A stretch of 43,810 nucleotides of DNA from Nitrospira sp. Its GTDB lineage: Bacteria; Nitrospirota; Nitrospiria; Nitrospirales; Nitrospiraceae. The position numbers and the translations under genes were made by a program. Positions 16,575-24,332 of this stretch are shown in pieces; the stretch's first letter is position 1; every line of letters begins with the position of its first letter. The stretch is taken from NCBI GenBank assembly GCA_029194725.1, contig JARFXQ010000021.1, positions 1-43,810 on the forward strand, in the 5' to 3' direction. The notes below the pieces were generated by a model, which saw only the letters and a program-made list of their open reading frames with translations, had not been told where the DNA came from and did not search any database.

Positions 16575-17894
16575 CGTGTAAGATTAACTGTGTAACTGGT
16601 TATCATGCCTCTTTTATAGAGGAGGGAGGGGTTGATGACCAAGCCAGAGACGAAAACGGAGGCGTTGTTGGATGACTTGTTACAAGGCTGTGAGTCTCCG
16701 GAAGAGATTCTTGGCGAACCTGGATGACTGAAAGGCCTCACGAAACGGTTGGTGGAACGAGCCCTGGCTGCTGAATTGACCACCCATCTTGGGTATGCGC
16801 CTCATGCCCGCCTGCCTTCGAAATCAGATAATGCTCGGAATGGCAGTACTCCAAAGACGGTACAGACCGAGCAAGGCCCGATTGACTTGGCGGTGCCGCG
16901 CGATCGGGCGGGTACGTTTGAGCCGACCATGGTCAAGAAACGGCAGCGGCGGCGTGAGGGGGTTGATGACAACGTGCTGGCCCTCTATGCCCATGGGCTC
17001 ACCACGCGGGAACTTCAAGGCCACCTCGAAGAATTATATGGGACGGAGGTGTCGCCGCCACTCATCTCCACCATTACCGATGCGGTCTGAGAGGATGTGC
17101 GCCTCTGGCAGAGTCGTCCCCTGGAAACGGTCTATCCGATTCTCTATTTCGATTGTCTCTTTGTGAAATCGCGGCATGACGGAGCCGTCAAACCCAAAGC
17201 GGTCTCTGTGGCGCTGGGCGTCACCTGAGCGGGGGAAAAGAACTCTTAGGCCTCTGGGTCAGTGAGACCGAAGGCGCCAAATTCTGGGTAGCGGTCTTTA
17301 CGGATCTCCAGCAACGAGGGGGCACAGATTGCTTCGTGGCCTGTGTCGATGGGCTGACGGGGTTGCCCGAGGCCTGGGAGACGATCTTCCCGCGTACCCA
17401 GGTGCAGCTCTGCATTGTGCATAAAGTCCGACAATCCTTGCGGGATGTGGGGTGGCGGGAGCGGCGTGCCGTGGCCAGAGATCTGCGGGCCATTTATGGA
17501 GCGCCGACGGTCACGGAAGCCGAAGCGGCCTTGGACCGCGTTGCCCTGACGTGGGATGCGCACTATCCCACAATCAGCACGAGTTGGCGGCGAGACTGGA
17601 CGCGGCTCACGGTCTTTTTTGACGATCCTCCAGCCATTCGCAAAGTCCTGTACACCACGAATGCCATTGCATCCCTGAACTATTCGTTACGGAAAACGTT
17701 AAAAAAGCGCGGGGCGCTTCCCACGGATGAAGCGATCCTCAAAGTCCTCTCTCTGGGCCTGCAGCGTCTCGCCAAGAACTGGACCGCCCCGATTCCGGAG
17801 TGGAAACGGGCGCGCAATCAATTTGCCATGATCTTAGGAGATCGGGTGCCTACCAGTGATTAACCACAATCAGTTACACAGAAAACTTGACACG
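16575..17894 (+). mobile_element. IS256-family insertion sequence, decayed
   Basis: About 1,320 bp, the usual IS256 length. Imperfect inverted ends: GTGTAAGATTAACTGTGTAACT on the left and, on the minus strand at the right, GTGTCAAGTTTTCTGTGTAACT; the inner CTGTGTAACTG is exact. It sits within the ISNCY element. No 8-9 bp duplication is evident, consistent with loss of flanking ISNCY sequence after insertion. Confidence 0.75.
16635..17863 (+). pseudogene. IS256-family (mutator-type) transposase, two stops and one frameshift
   Basis: Begins MTKPETKTEALLDDLL at ATG 16635 behind GGAGGGAGGGG. Family segments are clear: LVERALAAELTTHLGY, DNVLALYAHGLTTRELQGHL, VYPILYFDCLFVK (first Asp), FVACVDGLTGLPEAW (second Asp), QVQLCIVHKVRQSLRDV, RKVLYTTNAIASLNYSLRK. 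In-frame TGA codons occur at ~16725 and 17088, and a base is missing near 17224, where VALGVT must join LSGGKELLGLWVS in another frame. Not functional unless recoded, for which there is no sign. Confidence 0.85.
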
Positions 17895-18386
17895 CCCACG
17901 TTTCAAGATCGGTTGATCAAAGAGATGCGGCGAGCTGGGATTGCGACCTTGGAGGACGCGAACCGCTTCTTGGAGCACTATCTGCCGATCTATAACCGAC
18001 GCTTTGCCGTCCAGCCCGCCCAGGCGGCGGATCTGCATCGACCAGCACCGGCGGTTCGGGAGCTGGCCCGGTGTCTGGGCGTCAAGACCATCCGGTGTCT
18101 GCGGAAGGACTTCACCATTGCACATGAGAGACGGCTCTATCAGATTCACGACACGGTCCGGGCCACGCAGGTGCAGGTCGAAGAGCAGCTCGATGGCACG
18201 CTACGGCTGACGCACCAGCGGCGCTCGCTTGGTTTCCATGCGATCACGCCGCGGCCCGCGGCCCCTGCCGTGGCAGCTAAGGCGGGGCAGCGCCCTCGGC
18301 GCCCGGTCGTGCCGAAGCCAGACCATCCGTGGCGGAAGCGGCTGATGCCGACACGCGGAGCACACGCGGCAGCAGCCGGAACATAA
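17895..18386 (+). pseudogene. ISNCY transposase, C-terminal fragment
   Basis: Starting right at the IS256 end, the frame reads TFQDRLIKEMRRAGIATLED, then RFLEHYLPIYNRRFAVQP, the conserved end of the integrase core, and a C-terminal domain (LARCLGVKTIRCLRKDFTI, YQIHDTVRATQVQVEEQ). It ends with a Pro/Ala-rich tail. Together with 16139-16573 it accounts for the two ends of one gene, with roughly the catalytic third missing between. Confidence 0.75.
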
Positions 18387-18439
18387 ACCCGGACATTTCT
18401 ACTTTGGGAGAAAGCGGACAGTTCTAAATTGGGTTGACA

Positions 18440-18455
18440 AGCCGATACCGCCGCG
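18440..18455 (+). repeat. right target-site duplication of the ISNCY element
   Basis: Exact copy of 16035-16050, directly after the right terminus; the next base (T) also matches the left side. Confidence 0.85.
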
Positions 18456-18521
18456 TTGACTCGTCTCTTATCGTTTGCTACTCTCCGCGCGGGTTGGAGA
18501 GTCCTGAGGAAAGCAGACCAT

Positions 18522-19412
18522 ATGAACATCGCGGATTATCTCGAACAAAAACGGGTTGAGGTCGATCGTTTCTTGGATCAGGTGGCTCCGCCTGCTGTCG
18601 TCCCGCCGACGACGCTGCATGACGGTCTGCGCTATAGCCTCATGGCGGGTGGGAAACGGATTCGTCCGATCCTCACGATCGCCGCGGCAGAAGCGATCGG
18701 AGCCACGGCCCCCGGCCTCCTGCCGGTGGCTTGCTCCTTGGAACTCATCCATACCTATTCGCTGATCCACGACGATCTCCCGTCGATGGACAACGACGAC
18801 TTTCGTCGTGGCAAACCGACAAACCACAAAGTATACGGCGAAGCGATGGCGATTCTCGCTGGTGATGCGCTGTTGACGATGGCGTTTGACCTGATCAGCA
18901 GGCCGGATCTCATGAAGGGCTGCGATCCGGTCCGGCAAGTCCGTATCATTCAAGAATTGGCCTCCGGTTCCGGTAGTATGGGCATGGTGGGTGGCCAGGT
19001 CTTCGACATCCAGGCCGAAAACCAGGATATCGACCTCTCCACCCTTCAGAACATTCACAAGCACAAGACCGGCATGCTGATTCGCGCGGCGGTCCGCATG
19101 GGCGCCATTGCCGCCGGGGCAACCGATCGCCAACTCCACGACCTGACCGGCTATGCCGAAGACATCGGCCTGGCCTTTCAGATCGCCGACGACGTACTGA
19201 ATGTGACCGGCACGAGGGAAGAGCTTGGTAAGAATCCGAACACCGACGCCGAACGAGGGAAGAAAACCTATCCGACGTTCTACGGCGTAGAGGGAGCCAA
19301 GAAACTGGCTGATGACTGTGTGGCGCGTGCCATCAACCGGCTTTCATCCTTTGGTCCTCCCGCCGATCCATTACGAGAGATCGCCCGGTATATCACGGCA
19401 CGAAAAAACTAA
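18522..19412 (+). CDS. ispA: polyprenyl (farnesyl/geranylgeranyl) diphosphate synthase
   Basis: Head-to-tail condensation of isopentenyl diphosphate with allylic diphosphates, supplying C15/C20 precursors. 296 residues from ATG 18522. The first Asp-rich motif is HDDLPSMDNDDFRRG and the second is QIADDVLNVTG; GGKRIRP and the MVGGQVFDIQAE region are also classical. The FARM region has the DDxxxxD arrangement of bacterial short-chain synthases, so FPP or GGPP is likely. It precedes hpnA and a carotenoid gene, which use such precursors. GAGGA lies 12 bases upstream of the start, rather far. The ISNCY element ends 82 bases before the gene. Confidence 0.9.
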   Translation: MNIADYLEQKRVEVDRFLDQVAPPAVVPPTTLHDGLRYSLMAGGKRIRPILTIAAAEAIGATAPGLLPVACSLELIHTYSLIHDDLPSMDNDDFRRGKPTNHKVYGEAMAILAGDALLTMAFDLISRPDLMKGCDPVRQVRIIQELASGSGSMGMVGGQVFDIQAENQDIDLSTLQNIHKHKTGMLIRAAVRMGAIAAGATDRQLHDLTGYAEDIGLAFQIADDVLNVTGTREELGKNPNTDAERGKKTYPTFYGVEGAKKLADDCVARAINRLSSFGPPADPLREIARYITARKN

Positions 19413-19535
19413 TCCTGGATGCTTAGCTATGACTCCTGAGTTCCAGAATAAAGTCCCCTATTTCACTCAGGACTCAGCGCCCAGAACTCAGCGCTTCCCC
19501 TCCAGACACTCAGCCCTCGGCACCCAGCACTTCTC
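19413..19535 (+). repeat. short degenerate tandem repeat between ispA and hpnA
   Basis: Between the two genes the bases run as degenerate repeats of about 8-13 bases built on CACTCAG/AACTCAGCG (ACTCAGGACTCAGCGCCC, AACTCAGCGCTTCC, ACTCAGCCCTCGGC, ACCCAGCACTTC). It encodes nothing and has no clear terminator. Confidence 0.4.
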
Positions 19536-20519
19536 ATGAAAGCATTAGTCACAGGCGCGACCGGATTTGTTGGAGCGGCAGTGGCACGGACCCTCGTGCG
19601 AACCGGCCTCGAGGTTCGCGTGTTAGCGCGACCGGATTCCGACCTGCAGAACCTTGACGGTCTTCCGGTTGAACGAGTCGCAGGGGACCTCCGCGATCCC
19701 GCATCCCTGCGTAAAGCCACCACCGGCTGCCGCCACCTTTACCACGTTGCAGCGCATTATGCCCTCTGGGCCAAAGATACCTCGATCTTCTATGACATCA
19801 ACGTAGCCGGCACTAGAAACCTGCTGGAAGCAGCGCGTGACGTCGGTGTGGAACGCACGGTCTATTGCAGCACCATCGGCGCCATCGGCTTACCGCCAGG
19901 CGGGGGGCTTGGAACAGAGAACACACCGGTGTCGCTTGAACAGATGGCCGGCCACTACAAGCGCTCGAAGTACCTGGCAGAGCAAGAAGTGCACAAGTTG
20001 GCGAAAGAGGGCTTGCCGGTCGTCATCGTGAATCCCAGCGCGCCGGTCGGGGAAGGTGATGTCAAGCCGACACCGACAGGCCAGGTCATTGTTGATTTCA
20101 TGAAAGGCCGGATGCCGGCCTACATGGAAACAGGCATGAACATCATCGATGTTGATGATGTAGCCACCGGCCATTTGCTCGCGATGGAGAAGGGCCGGCA
20201 GGGTGAACGGTATATTCTCGGCTCGAAGAATCTATTGCTTCGTGAAGTGTTTGAGATTCTCAGCAAGCTGACCGGCGTCAAGGCTCCAGCCCTGAAATTA
20301 CCGAGAGCCGCAGTGCTGCCGCTCGCCTACCTCAATCATTGGTTGGCCGAGCTGACCGGCCGGCCGCCACGCATTCCGCTGGAAGGGGTGAAGATGGCCA
20401 AGTACAAGATGCACTACGATTGCTCCAAGGCCGTCCGAGAACTCGGCCTGCCGCAAAATCCCCCCGAAGTCGCCCTGGAGAAAGCCGTGCGGTGGTTTCG
20501 CGACCATAAGTACGCATGA
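19536..20519 (+). CDS. hpnA: hopanoid-associated NAD-dependent sugar epimerase HpnA
   Basis: An extended short-chain dehydrogenase of 327 residues. The Rossmann motif is VTGATGFVGAAVA at residues 4-16; the catalytic YKRSK follows VYCSTIGAIGL. NPSAPVGEGDVKPTPTGQ and the NIIDVDDVATGH segment are characteristic of HpnA, which is encoded with hopanoid genes and is thought to act on the sugar side-chain of extended hopanoids. It lies downstream of the polyprenyl synthase and upstream of the CruF-like gene in the same direction. No squalene-hopene cyclase is in the window. Confidence 0.88.
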   Translation: MKALVTGATGFVGAAVARTLVRTGLEVRVLARPDSDLQNLDGLPVERVAGDLRDPASLRKATTGCRHLYHVAAHYALWAKDTSIFYDINVAGTRNLLEAARDVGVERTVYCSTIGAIGLPPGGGLGTENTPVSLEQMAGHYKRSKYLAEQEVHKLAKEGLPVVIVNPSAPVGEGDVKPTPTGQVIVDFMKGRMPAYMETGMNIIDVDDVATGHLLAMEKGRQGERYILGSKNLLLREVFEILSKLTGVKAPALKLPRAAVLPLAYLNHWLAELTGRPPRIPLEGVKMAKYKMHYDCSKAVRELGLPQNPPEVALEKAVRWFRDHKYA

Positions 20520-20588
20520 GGAAAATTCAGGGCCCGGTTGTGAACCATGAATGTTTCGCTCATCTGAACCCGCACAATCCAACACGTG

Positions 20589-21380
20589 ATGGAAGTCTTC
20601 GATCTCTTTGTTAAGACGATTATCTTCCGCCCCTATGTCTTTATTTTCCTTGCCGCGTTCCTCTTCTCCGCCGTCAAACTGATCGGCTGGCCGCGCACCT
20701 GGCGTTTCTGGCTGATCAGCTGGGCGACGGCGTTCGCCTGTGAGTTCTCGTCTACCAGAACAGGTATCCCTTTCGGCTGGTATTTCTACAACGGCTCGAC
20801 GGTGGGCCAGGAGCTCTATTTCTCAAACGTTCCGTTCATGGATTCCATTTCCTTTAGCTTCCTGCTGTTTGCTTCCTACTGCGTGGCGATGGGGCTCCTG
20901 CTGCCGTTTGATTCCTCTCCGAGCGTCGAATGTACTCCTCGCAAAGAGGTGCGATTCGATGTGGAGACCCGCACGAGTTGGGCTGTCTACGCGCTGACTG
21001 CATTCTTGTTCGCCTTTGTCGACATGGTGATCGACCCAGTTGCCCTGCGTGGTGACCGTTGGTTCTTGGGCAAGATCTACTACTATCCCGACCCGGGCTG
21101 GCATTTTGGCGTCCCTTTCGCAAACTACATAGGCTGGGCTGTGGTCGGACTGATTTCGCTGGCCGTCTATTTTCCGCTGGACAGACGGCTGCCTTCCTTA
21201 TCGCCACTTCAACCGATCACCCGGAGGCTCTTACTCGGTATCGGCCTGTACTATGGAGTCCTGGCATTCAACCTTGGCGTGACGTTCTGGATCGGTGAAT
21301 TTGTCATGGGGATGAGCGGTGTACTGATGCATCTACCTATCTTGATCATCTTGACCATTCGGCTCACTCGAAAAAATTGA
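20589..21380 (+). CDS. carotenoid biosynthesis membrane protein (CruF/DUF422 family)
   Basis: About 263 residues, 7-8 hydrophobic helices. The family's conserved polar residues are present: FACEFSSTRTGIPFGWYFYN (the E...TG.PFG.Y motif), VDMVIDPVALRGDRW and GWHFGVPFANYIGWAVVG. Related proteins hydrate acyclic C40/C50 carotenoid ends (1,2-hydratase, CruF type). ATG at 20589, one codon after a GTG. Substrate here is unknown, but its place next to hpnA and a prenyl synthase suggests a membrane isoprenoid. Confidence 0.85.
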   Translation: MEVFDLFVKTIIFRPYVFIFLAAFLFSAVKLIGWPRTWRFWLISWATAFACEFSSTRTGIPFGWYFYNGSTVGQELYFSNVPFMDSISFSFLLFASYCVAMGLLLPFDSSPSVECTPRKEVRFDVETRTSWAVYALTAFLFAFVDMVIDPVALRGDRWFLGKIYYYPDPGWHFGVPFANYIGWAVVGLISLAVYFPLDRRLPSLSPLQPITRRLLLGIGLYYGVLAFNLGVTFWIGEFVMGMSGVLMHLPILIILTIRLTRKN

Positions 21381-21451
21381 TGCTCTCCGCTCGATGAAGT
21401 GGTGGTATTCGCCTTGAGGAATTTGTATAGTGAGTGCAAGAGGTTTTTCAT

Positions 21452-22012
21452 ATGCTCAAGATCGTATTGTCACTCTTGGCGACAGTTGGTGTCCTGATGC
21501 TGAGTGGAACGCTCTGGCTGGGATATGGGCTCTATGCGAGCGGCTTCAGCGCCAGGGTTGAACCGCATCCGCTTGAAGTAGCCATGGTACGCCAGTTTCG
21601 TCGTTTTGCCATTCCAAAGGCGATCGGCAATCTGCCCAATCCTGTTCCCATGAGCCCAGCCGTTTTGCTTGAAGGACTTGATCATTTTGCCGACCATTGC
21701 GCCGGTTGCCATGCCAATAACGGCAGTGGGGAGACTCAGATCGGTAAAGACGTGTATCCAAGAGTACCGGACCTGCGCCACGAAGAGATTCAATCGATGT
21801 CCGACGGCGAACTGTTCTTTATCATTCGCAACGGCATCCGCTTCACCGCGATGCCCGCCTGGGCGGAAGGCGACATCAATAAGGATAAAGGAAGCTGGAA
21901 GTTGGTGCATTTCATACGTCATTTGCCCCACCTGACCCATGAGGAACTGGAGCGTATGGAGTCGTTGAACCCCAAGCCTCCTCACGAAGGCGCCGAGCAC
22001 CATCATCACTAG
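21452..22012 (+). CDS. membrane-anchored monohaem cytochrome c
   Basis: ATG 21452 follows AAGAGG by 9 bases. 186 residues: an N-terminal anchor (IVLSLLATVGVLMLSGTLWLGYGLY), a haem-binding CAGCH in FADHCAGCHANNGSG, and the Met-ligand region IRFTAMPAWAEG. LFFIIRNGI is typical of cytochrome c class I domains. The protein ends in a natural tetra-His (EGAEHHHH), which may bind metal. It faces the periplasm as an electron carrier; the partner is unknown. Confidence 0.85.
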   Translation: MLKIVLSLLATVGVLMLSGTLWLGYGLYASGFSARVEPHPLEVAMVRQFRRFAIPKAIGNLPNPVPMSPAVLLEGLDHFADHCAGCHANNGSGETQIGKDVYPRVPDLRHEEIQSMSDGELFFIIRNGIRFTAMPAWAEGDINKDKGSWKLVHFIRHLPHLTHEELERMESLNPKPPHEGAEHHHH

Positions 22013-22020
22013 TTGTCGAC

Positions 22021-22371
22021 ATGTTAAAGAACCATGACGACCTCGTAAGAAGTTGCTTGATCCTGCTGGTAGCCTGTCTGTTGCCTACCATCGTCCTGGC
22101 CGTCGAGACAGACGTTCATGTGTTAGGCACCGTGACGGCCATTGACGCGACCCACATCGAGGTCAAAACAACCAAGGGTCCGGTCGTCTCAGTCCTGCTC
22201 AACAAGCAGGTGAAATTCAAGAACAAGAACGATGTCAAATCGATCGATCCACCTGCTGTAGGCGACCGTGTTATCATTGAGGCGACCAAAGACGAGAAGA
22301 CCAAGAAGGCATCCGCAACAGTGGTTCATTATTCACCCATAAAGACTGCCTCACCACCTCCACCTCGGTAG
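22021..22371 (+). CDS. secreted small protein, DUF5666-like OB-fold
   Basis: 116 residues starting 8 bases after the cytochrome stop. The signal peptide LILLVACLLPTIVLA is followed by a single beta-barrel-like domain: VLGTVTAIDATHIEVKTTKG, VGDRVIIEATKD and a Pro-rich end (TASPPPPR). The GTVTAID...IEVKT pattern resembles DUF5666-type proteins found with metal-resistance and cytochrome genes. Same strand and tight spacing suggest an operon with the cytochrome and the following membrane gene. Confidence 0.65.
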   Translation: MLKNHDDLVRSCLILLVACLLPTIVLAVETDVHVLGTVTAIDATHIEVKTTKGPVVSVLLNKQVKFKNKNDVKSIDPPAVGDRVIIEATKDEKTKKASATVVHYSPIKTASPPPPR

Positions 22372-22374
22372 CCG

Positions 22375-22833
22375 ATGCCGACGATTCGCTTTGAGAGGGC
22401 CGTGCATGAGTCACCGTTCCACGGAGGAGCGCGCCATGCTCTCGTCCGCATCCTCATCACGGGAATTGCGGTATTCTTGGCGATCTCGATTGTCCCGGGC
22501 TTGGATGCAGACAACCTGATGGCCGGCATCGCAGCGGTCTTGGTCCTTACCTTCCTCAACGTAATCCTTCGGCCTATCCTCTTTCTGCTTACCCTGCCCT
22601 TGATCGTCTTTACGCTCGGACTTTTCCTCGTGGTCTTGAACGCGCTGCTGTTGGAGTTCACGGCGTTCCTGGTGAAAGGGTTCACAGTCTCAGGATTCTG
22701 GCCCGCCGTCGGCGGCGCGCTGATCATCAGCCTGGTCACGACCGTCCTCAACAGCTGGATCGTCGACCGCCGCACCCTCACGGAAATTCCGGACGAACCA
22801 CGTCGTCCCCCAAAAATCATCAATCCGGATTAA
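22375..22833 (+). CDS. phage-holin-4-like membrane protein (YvlD family)
   Basis: 152 residues; four hydrophobic helices ([79 protein letters not shown]). The [15 protein letters not shown] and TLGLF motifs define the YvlD/phage_holin_4_2 family, ordinary inner-membrane proteins despite the name. It starts 3 bases after the upstream stop. A C-terminal Pro-rich cytosolic tail follows. 14 bases after the stop, a terminus of the interspersed repeat begins. Confidence 0.8.
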   Translation: MPTIRFERAVHESPFHGGARHALVRILITGIAVFLAISIVPGLDADNLMAGIAAVLVLTFLNVILRPILFLLTLPLIVFTLGLFLVVLNALLLEFTAFLVKGFTVSGFWPAVGGALIISLVTTVLNSWIVDRRTLTEIPDEPRRPPKIINPD

Positions 22834-22847
22834 AGCATCAAGCAGGC

Positions 22848-22866
22848 TGCGGAAAAGCTCCATTTG
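22848..22866 (+). repeat. terminus of the interspersed repeat, fused to a WD40 fragment
   Basis: GCAGGCTGCGGAAAAGCTC equals the end of copies A and C with one or two changes. It stops where WD40 coding sequence begins, so this copy is truncated. The palindromic centre reappears at 23234-23270. Confidence 0.5.
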
Positions 22867-23191
22867 GAGCGCGCAGTTTGCACCTGATGGCAAGACGGTG
22901 GTCACGGGGAGCCTGGACAAAACCGCACGCCTGTGGGATACGGCGAGCGGGAAGGAGCTCCACGTGCTGCGCGGGCATGAGGGCGTGGTCTGGAGCGCGC
23001 AGTTTGCCTCCGATGGGAAGACCGTGGTGACGGCGAGCTTCGATAAGACGGCGCGGCTGTGGCGTTGCATCATGTGTCGCCCGGTAGATGAACTCGCGGT
23101 GGAGTTGCGGAAAGCCATTGGGCGTGAGCTGACCGACGAGGAACGTCTTCGATTTGGTGTCCCGGAAACGACCGTGTCTACGAAGTGGTAG
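22865..23191 (+). pseudogene. 3' remnant of a WD40-repeat protein
   Basis: The reading frame opens mid-blade ([25 protein letters not shown]), continues through a second blade ([20 protein letters not shown] ... DKTARLW) and ends in the family's C-terminal signature [21 protein letters not shown]. Only one and a half blades remain and no start codon with a ribosome-binding site exists. The upstream part was replaced by the repeat terminus. Large WD40 proteins with this ending are common in multicellular-type and environmental bacteria. Confidence 0.75.
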
Positions 23192-23233
23192 CCTCAGCAA
23201 CTCTTCTGACAGCCTGCGGAGAATCCTTCGATT

Positions 23234-23270
23234 CCACCTTCGAGAGCCTCAGGACGAACGGAGCGGTCAG
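23234..23270 (+). repeat. interspersed repeat, palindromic centre, copy B
   Basis: ACCTTCGAGAGCCTCAGGAC followed by GAACGGAGCGGTCAG matches the centres of copies A (6618-6655) and C (24247-24281). The rest of this copy is poorly preserved. Confidence 0.5.
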
Positions 23271-23445
23271 ACATACAGAAATTACGTCAGGCATGACTAT
23301 TGACTTATTGCCGACGGACCAGTGCCCTTGTTGGAGCGAGAACCAGAAAGAGGGACCAGCCGGAAGGCTTTGCCTATAGACGTTTGTCTGAACAGGTGTG
23401 TGTCTGGTTCGCTGCGCGAGCAATCAGTTGTCGCGGCAACATTGC

Positions 23446-23479
23446 CGTGCTTTACGTTGCTGTGATAAAGTAAAGCACG
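23446..23479. promoter_or_regulatory. inverted-repeat operator candidate for the toxin-antitoxin operon
   Basis: CGTGCTTTAC at 23446-23455 and its exact reverse complement GTAAAGCACG at 23470-23479 are separated by 14 bases, and end 17 bases before the antitoxin ATG. Half-sites about two helical turns apart suit an autoregulating AbrB-type antitoxin complex. Confidence 0.6.
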
Positions 23480-23496
23480 AGCACAAGAGGTGTACG

Positions 23497-23715
23497 ATGG
23501 CTGTTCAGAAGCTCAGTAGTAAAAATCAAATTGTCATCCCGAAAGAAGCTCGCCAAGCGATGGGCGTGAAGGGGGGGGATGAATTGCTGGTGGTCGTCAA
23601 GGACGACCTGACGCTGATCATGCCGAAGCCGAAACGGTATGCCAAGGTCTTGCAGGGGCTTGCCAAGGGGACCTATCCCACCGATTACCTGAAGCGAGAG
23701 CGACGATCGTGGTAG
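23497..23715 (+). CDS. AbrB/MazE-family antitoxin
   Basis: 72 residues from ATG 23497, with AGAGGTG 5 bases upstream. It is a swapped-hairpin AbrB domain: VQKLSSKNQIVIPKEARQAM, VKGGDELLVVVKDDLTLIMP, then a C-terminal tail (YAKVLQGLAKGTYPTDYLKR) that would cover the toxin. The stop overlaps the toxin start by 7 bases. Expected to neutralise the PIN RNase and repress the operon through the palindrome upstream. Confidence 0.85.
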   Translation: MAVQKLSSKNQIVIPKEARQAMGVKGGDELLVVVKDDLTLIMPKPKRYAKVLQGLAKGTYPTDYLKRERRSW

Positions 23716-24164
23716 GGACGCCCTTGTCCCAAGGTTTTCCCACCCAACGCCAACGCATCGGTCTTGACACCAATGTCTTTATCTATTTCCTGGAAGGCCA
23801 TCCACGGTATGGGGTTTGGTGTGCAACTCTGTTCGATCTCATTGAACGGGGGCAGAATCCAGCGGTCACGTCGACCGTTACCCTTCTGGAGCTCTTGGTT
23901 CAGCCGTATCGTGATCAGAAGGAGGAATTGACTCAAAAGATTTTTGCTCTGAGCACCACCTATCCAACGCTCGAGTGGGTCTCACTGACGATGAATCTGG
24001 CTGATCGAGCTGCTGAGTTGCGCGCCCGCTACCGCCTCAGCACGCCGGATGCTATACAGCTCGCAACGGCCATCGGCCATAAAGCCGTTCGTTTTTACGG
24101 GAATGATCGCGGATTGCGGCGAGTCAAAGAGATTGAGTGCCTCATCGTGGATGACCTGGTCTAG
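23709..24164 (+). CDS. PIN-domain ribonuclease toxin (VapC-type)
   Basis: 151 residues from GTG 23709, overlapping the antitoxin gene. The metal-binding acidic residues are visible: Asp in IGLDTNVFIYFLEG, Glu in TVTLLELLVQPY, Asp in LSTPDAIQLATAI and Asp in YGNDRGLRRV. Known relatives cleave tRNA or rRNA. The TAG stop is provided by the first bases of repeat copy C (TAGCAGG), suggesting the repeat landed at the gene end. Confidence 0.88.
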   Translation: MVGTPLSQGFPTQRQRIGLDTNVFIYFLEGHPRYGVWCATLFDLIERGQNPAVTSTVTLLELLVQPYRDQKEELTQKIFALSTTYPTLEWVSLTMNLADRAAELRARYRLSTPDAIQLATAIGHKAVRFYGNDRGLRRVKEIECLIVDDLV

Positions 24165-24310
24165 CAGGCTTCTGAAAAACTCGATTTGCGTGATTCGACA
24201 TGCTCAGCACGAACGACAAACTTCAGCGAATTCAATGGTCGTTCTGTTCATCCTTCGAGAGCCTCGGGACGAACGGAGCGATTATGTGCTCCGGTTCTGA
24301 GACTGTAGCT
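24162..24310 (+). repeat. interspersed MITE-like repeat, copy C
   Basis: Begins AGCAGGCTTCTGAAAAACTC then GATTTGCGTGATTCG, matching copy A read in reverse for ~85 bases, followed by the palindromic TTCATCCTTCGAGAGCC segment and a degenerate far end (GGTTCTGAGACTGTAGC). The opening TAG is the stop codon of the toxin gene. Confidence 0.6.
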
Positions 24311-24332
24311 ATTCGCCGATGTTCCGGCTACA

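Larger units (their letters stand above)
16051..18439 (+). mobile_element. ISNCY/IS1202-type insertion sequence, interrupted and core-deleted
   Basis: Termini TGTAATCCCAACATGATACTGTCC (left) and, read inward on the minus strand, TGTCAACCCAATTTAGAACTGTCC (right) are imperfect inverted repeats, each followed by an AGAAATGTCC subterminal motif. A 16-17 bp target duplication flanks it. The element carries only the two ends of its transposase gene; the central integrase core is gone and a 1.3-kb IS256-type element occupies that place. It separates the kelch gene from the polyprenyl synthase gene and probably changed the promoters of both. Confidence 0.85.

Noticed and set aside
16635..17863. Two in-frame TGA codons in the IS256 transposase as possible recoding (selenocysteine or readthrough)
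   Set aside because: A separate frameshift near 17224 also breaks the gene, the positions are not conserved Cys/Sec sites, and no SECIS-like hairpin follows. Decay explains all three.
19413..19535. Repetitive CACTCAG tract as a CRISPR or protein-binding array
   Set aside because: Units vary in length and sequence, there are no unique spacers, and no cas genes are in the window.
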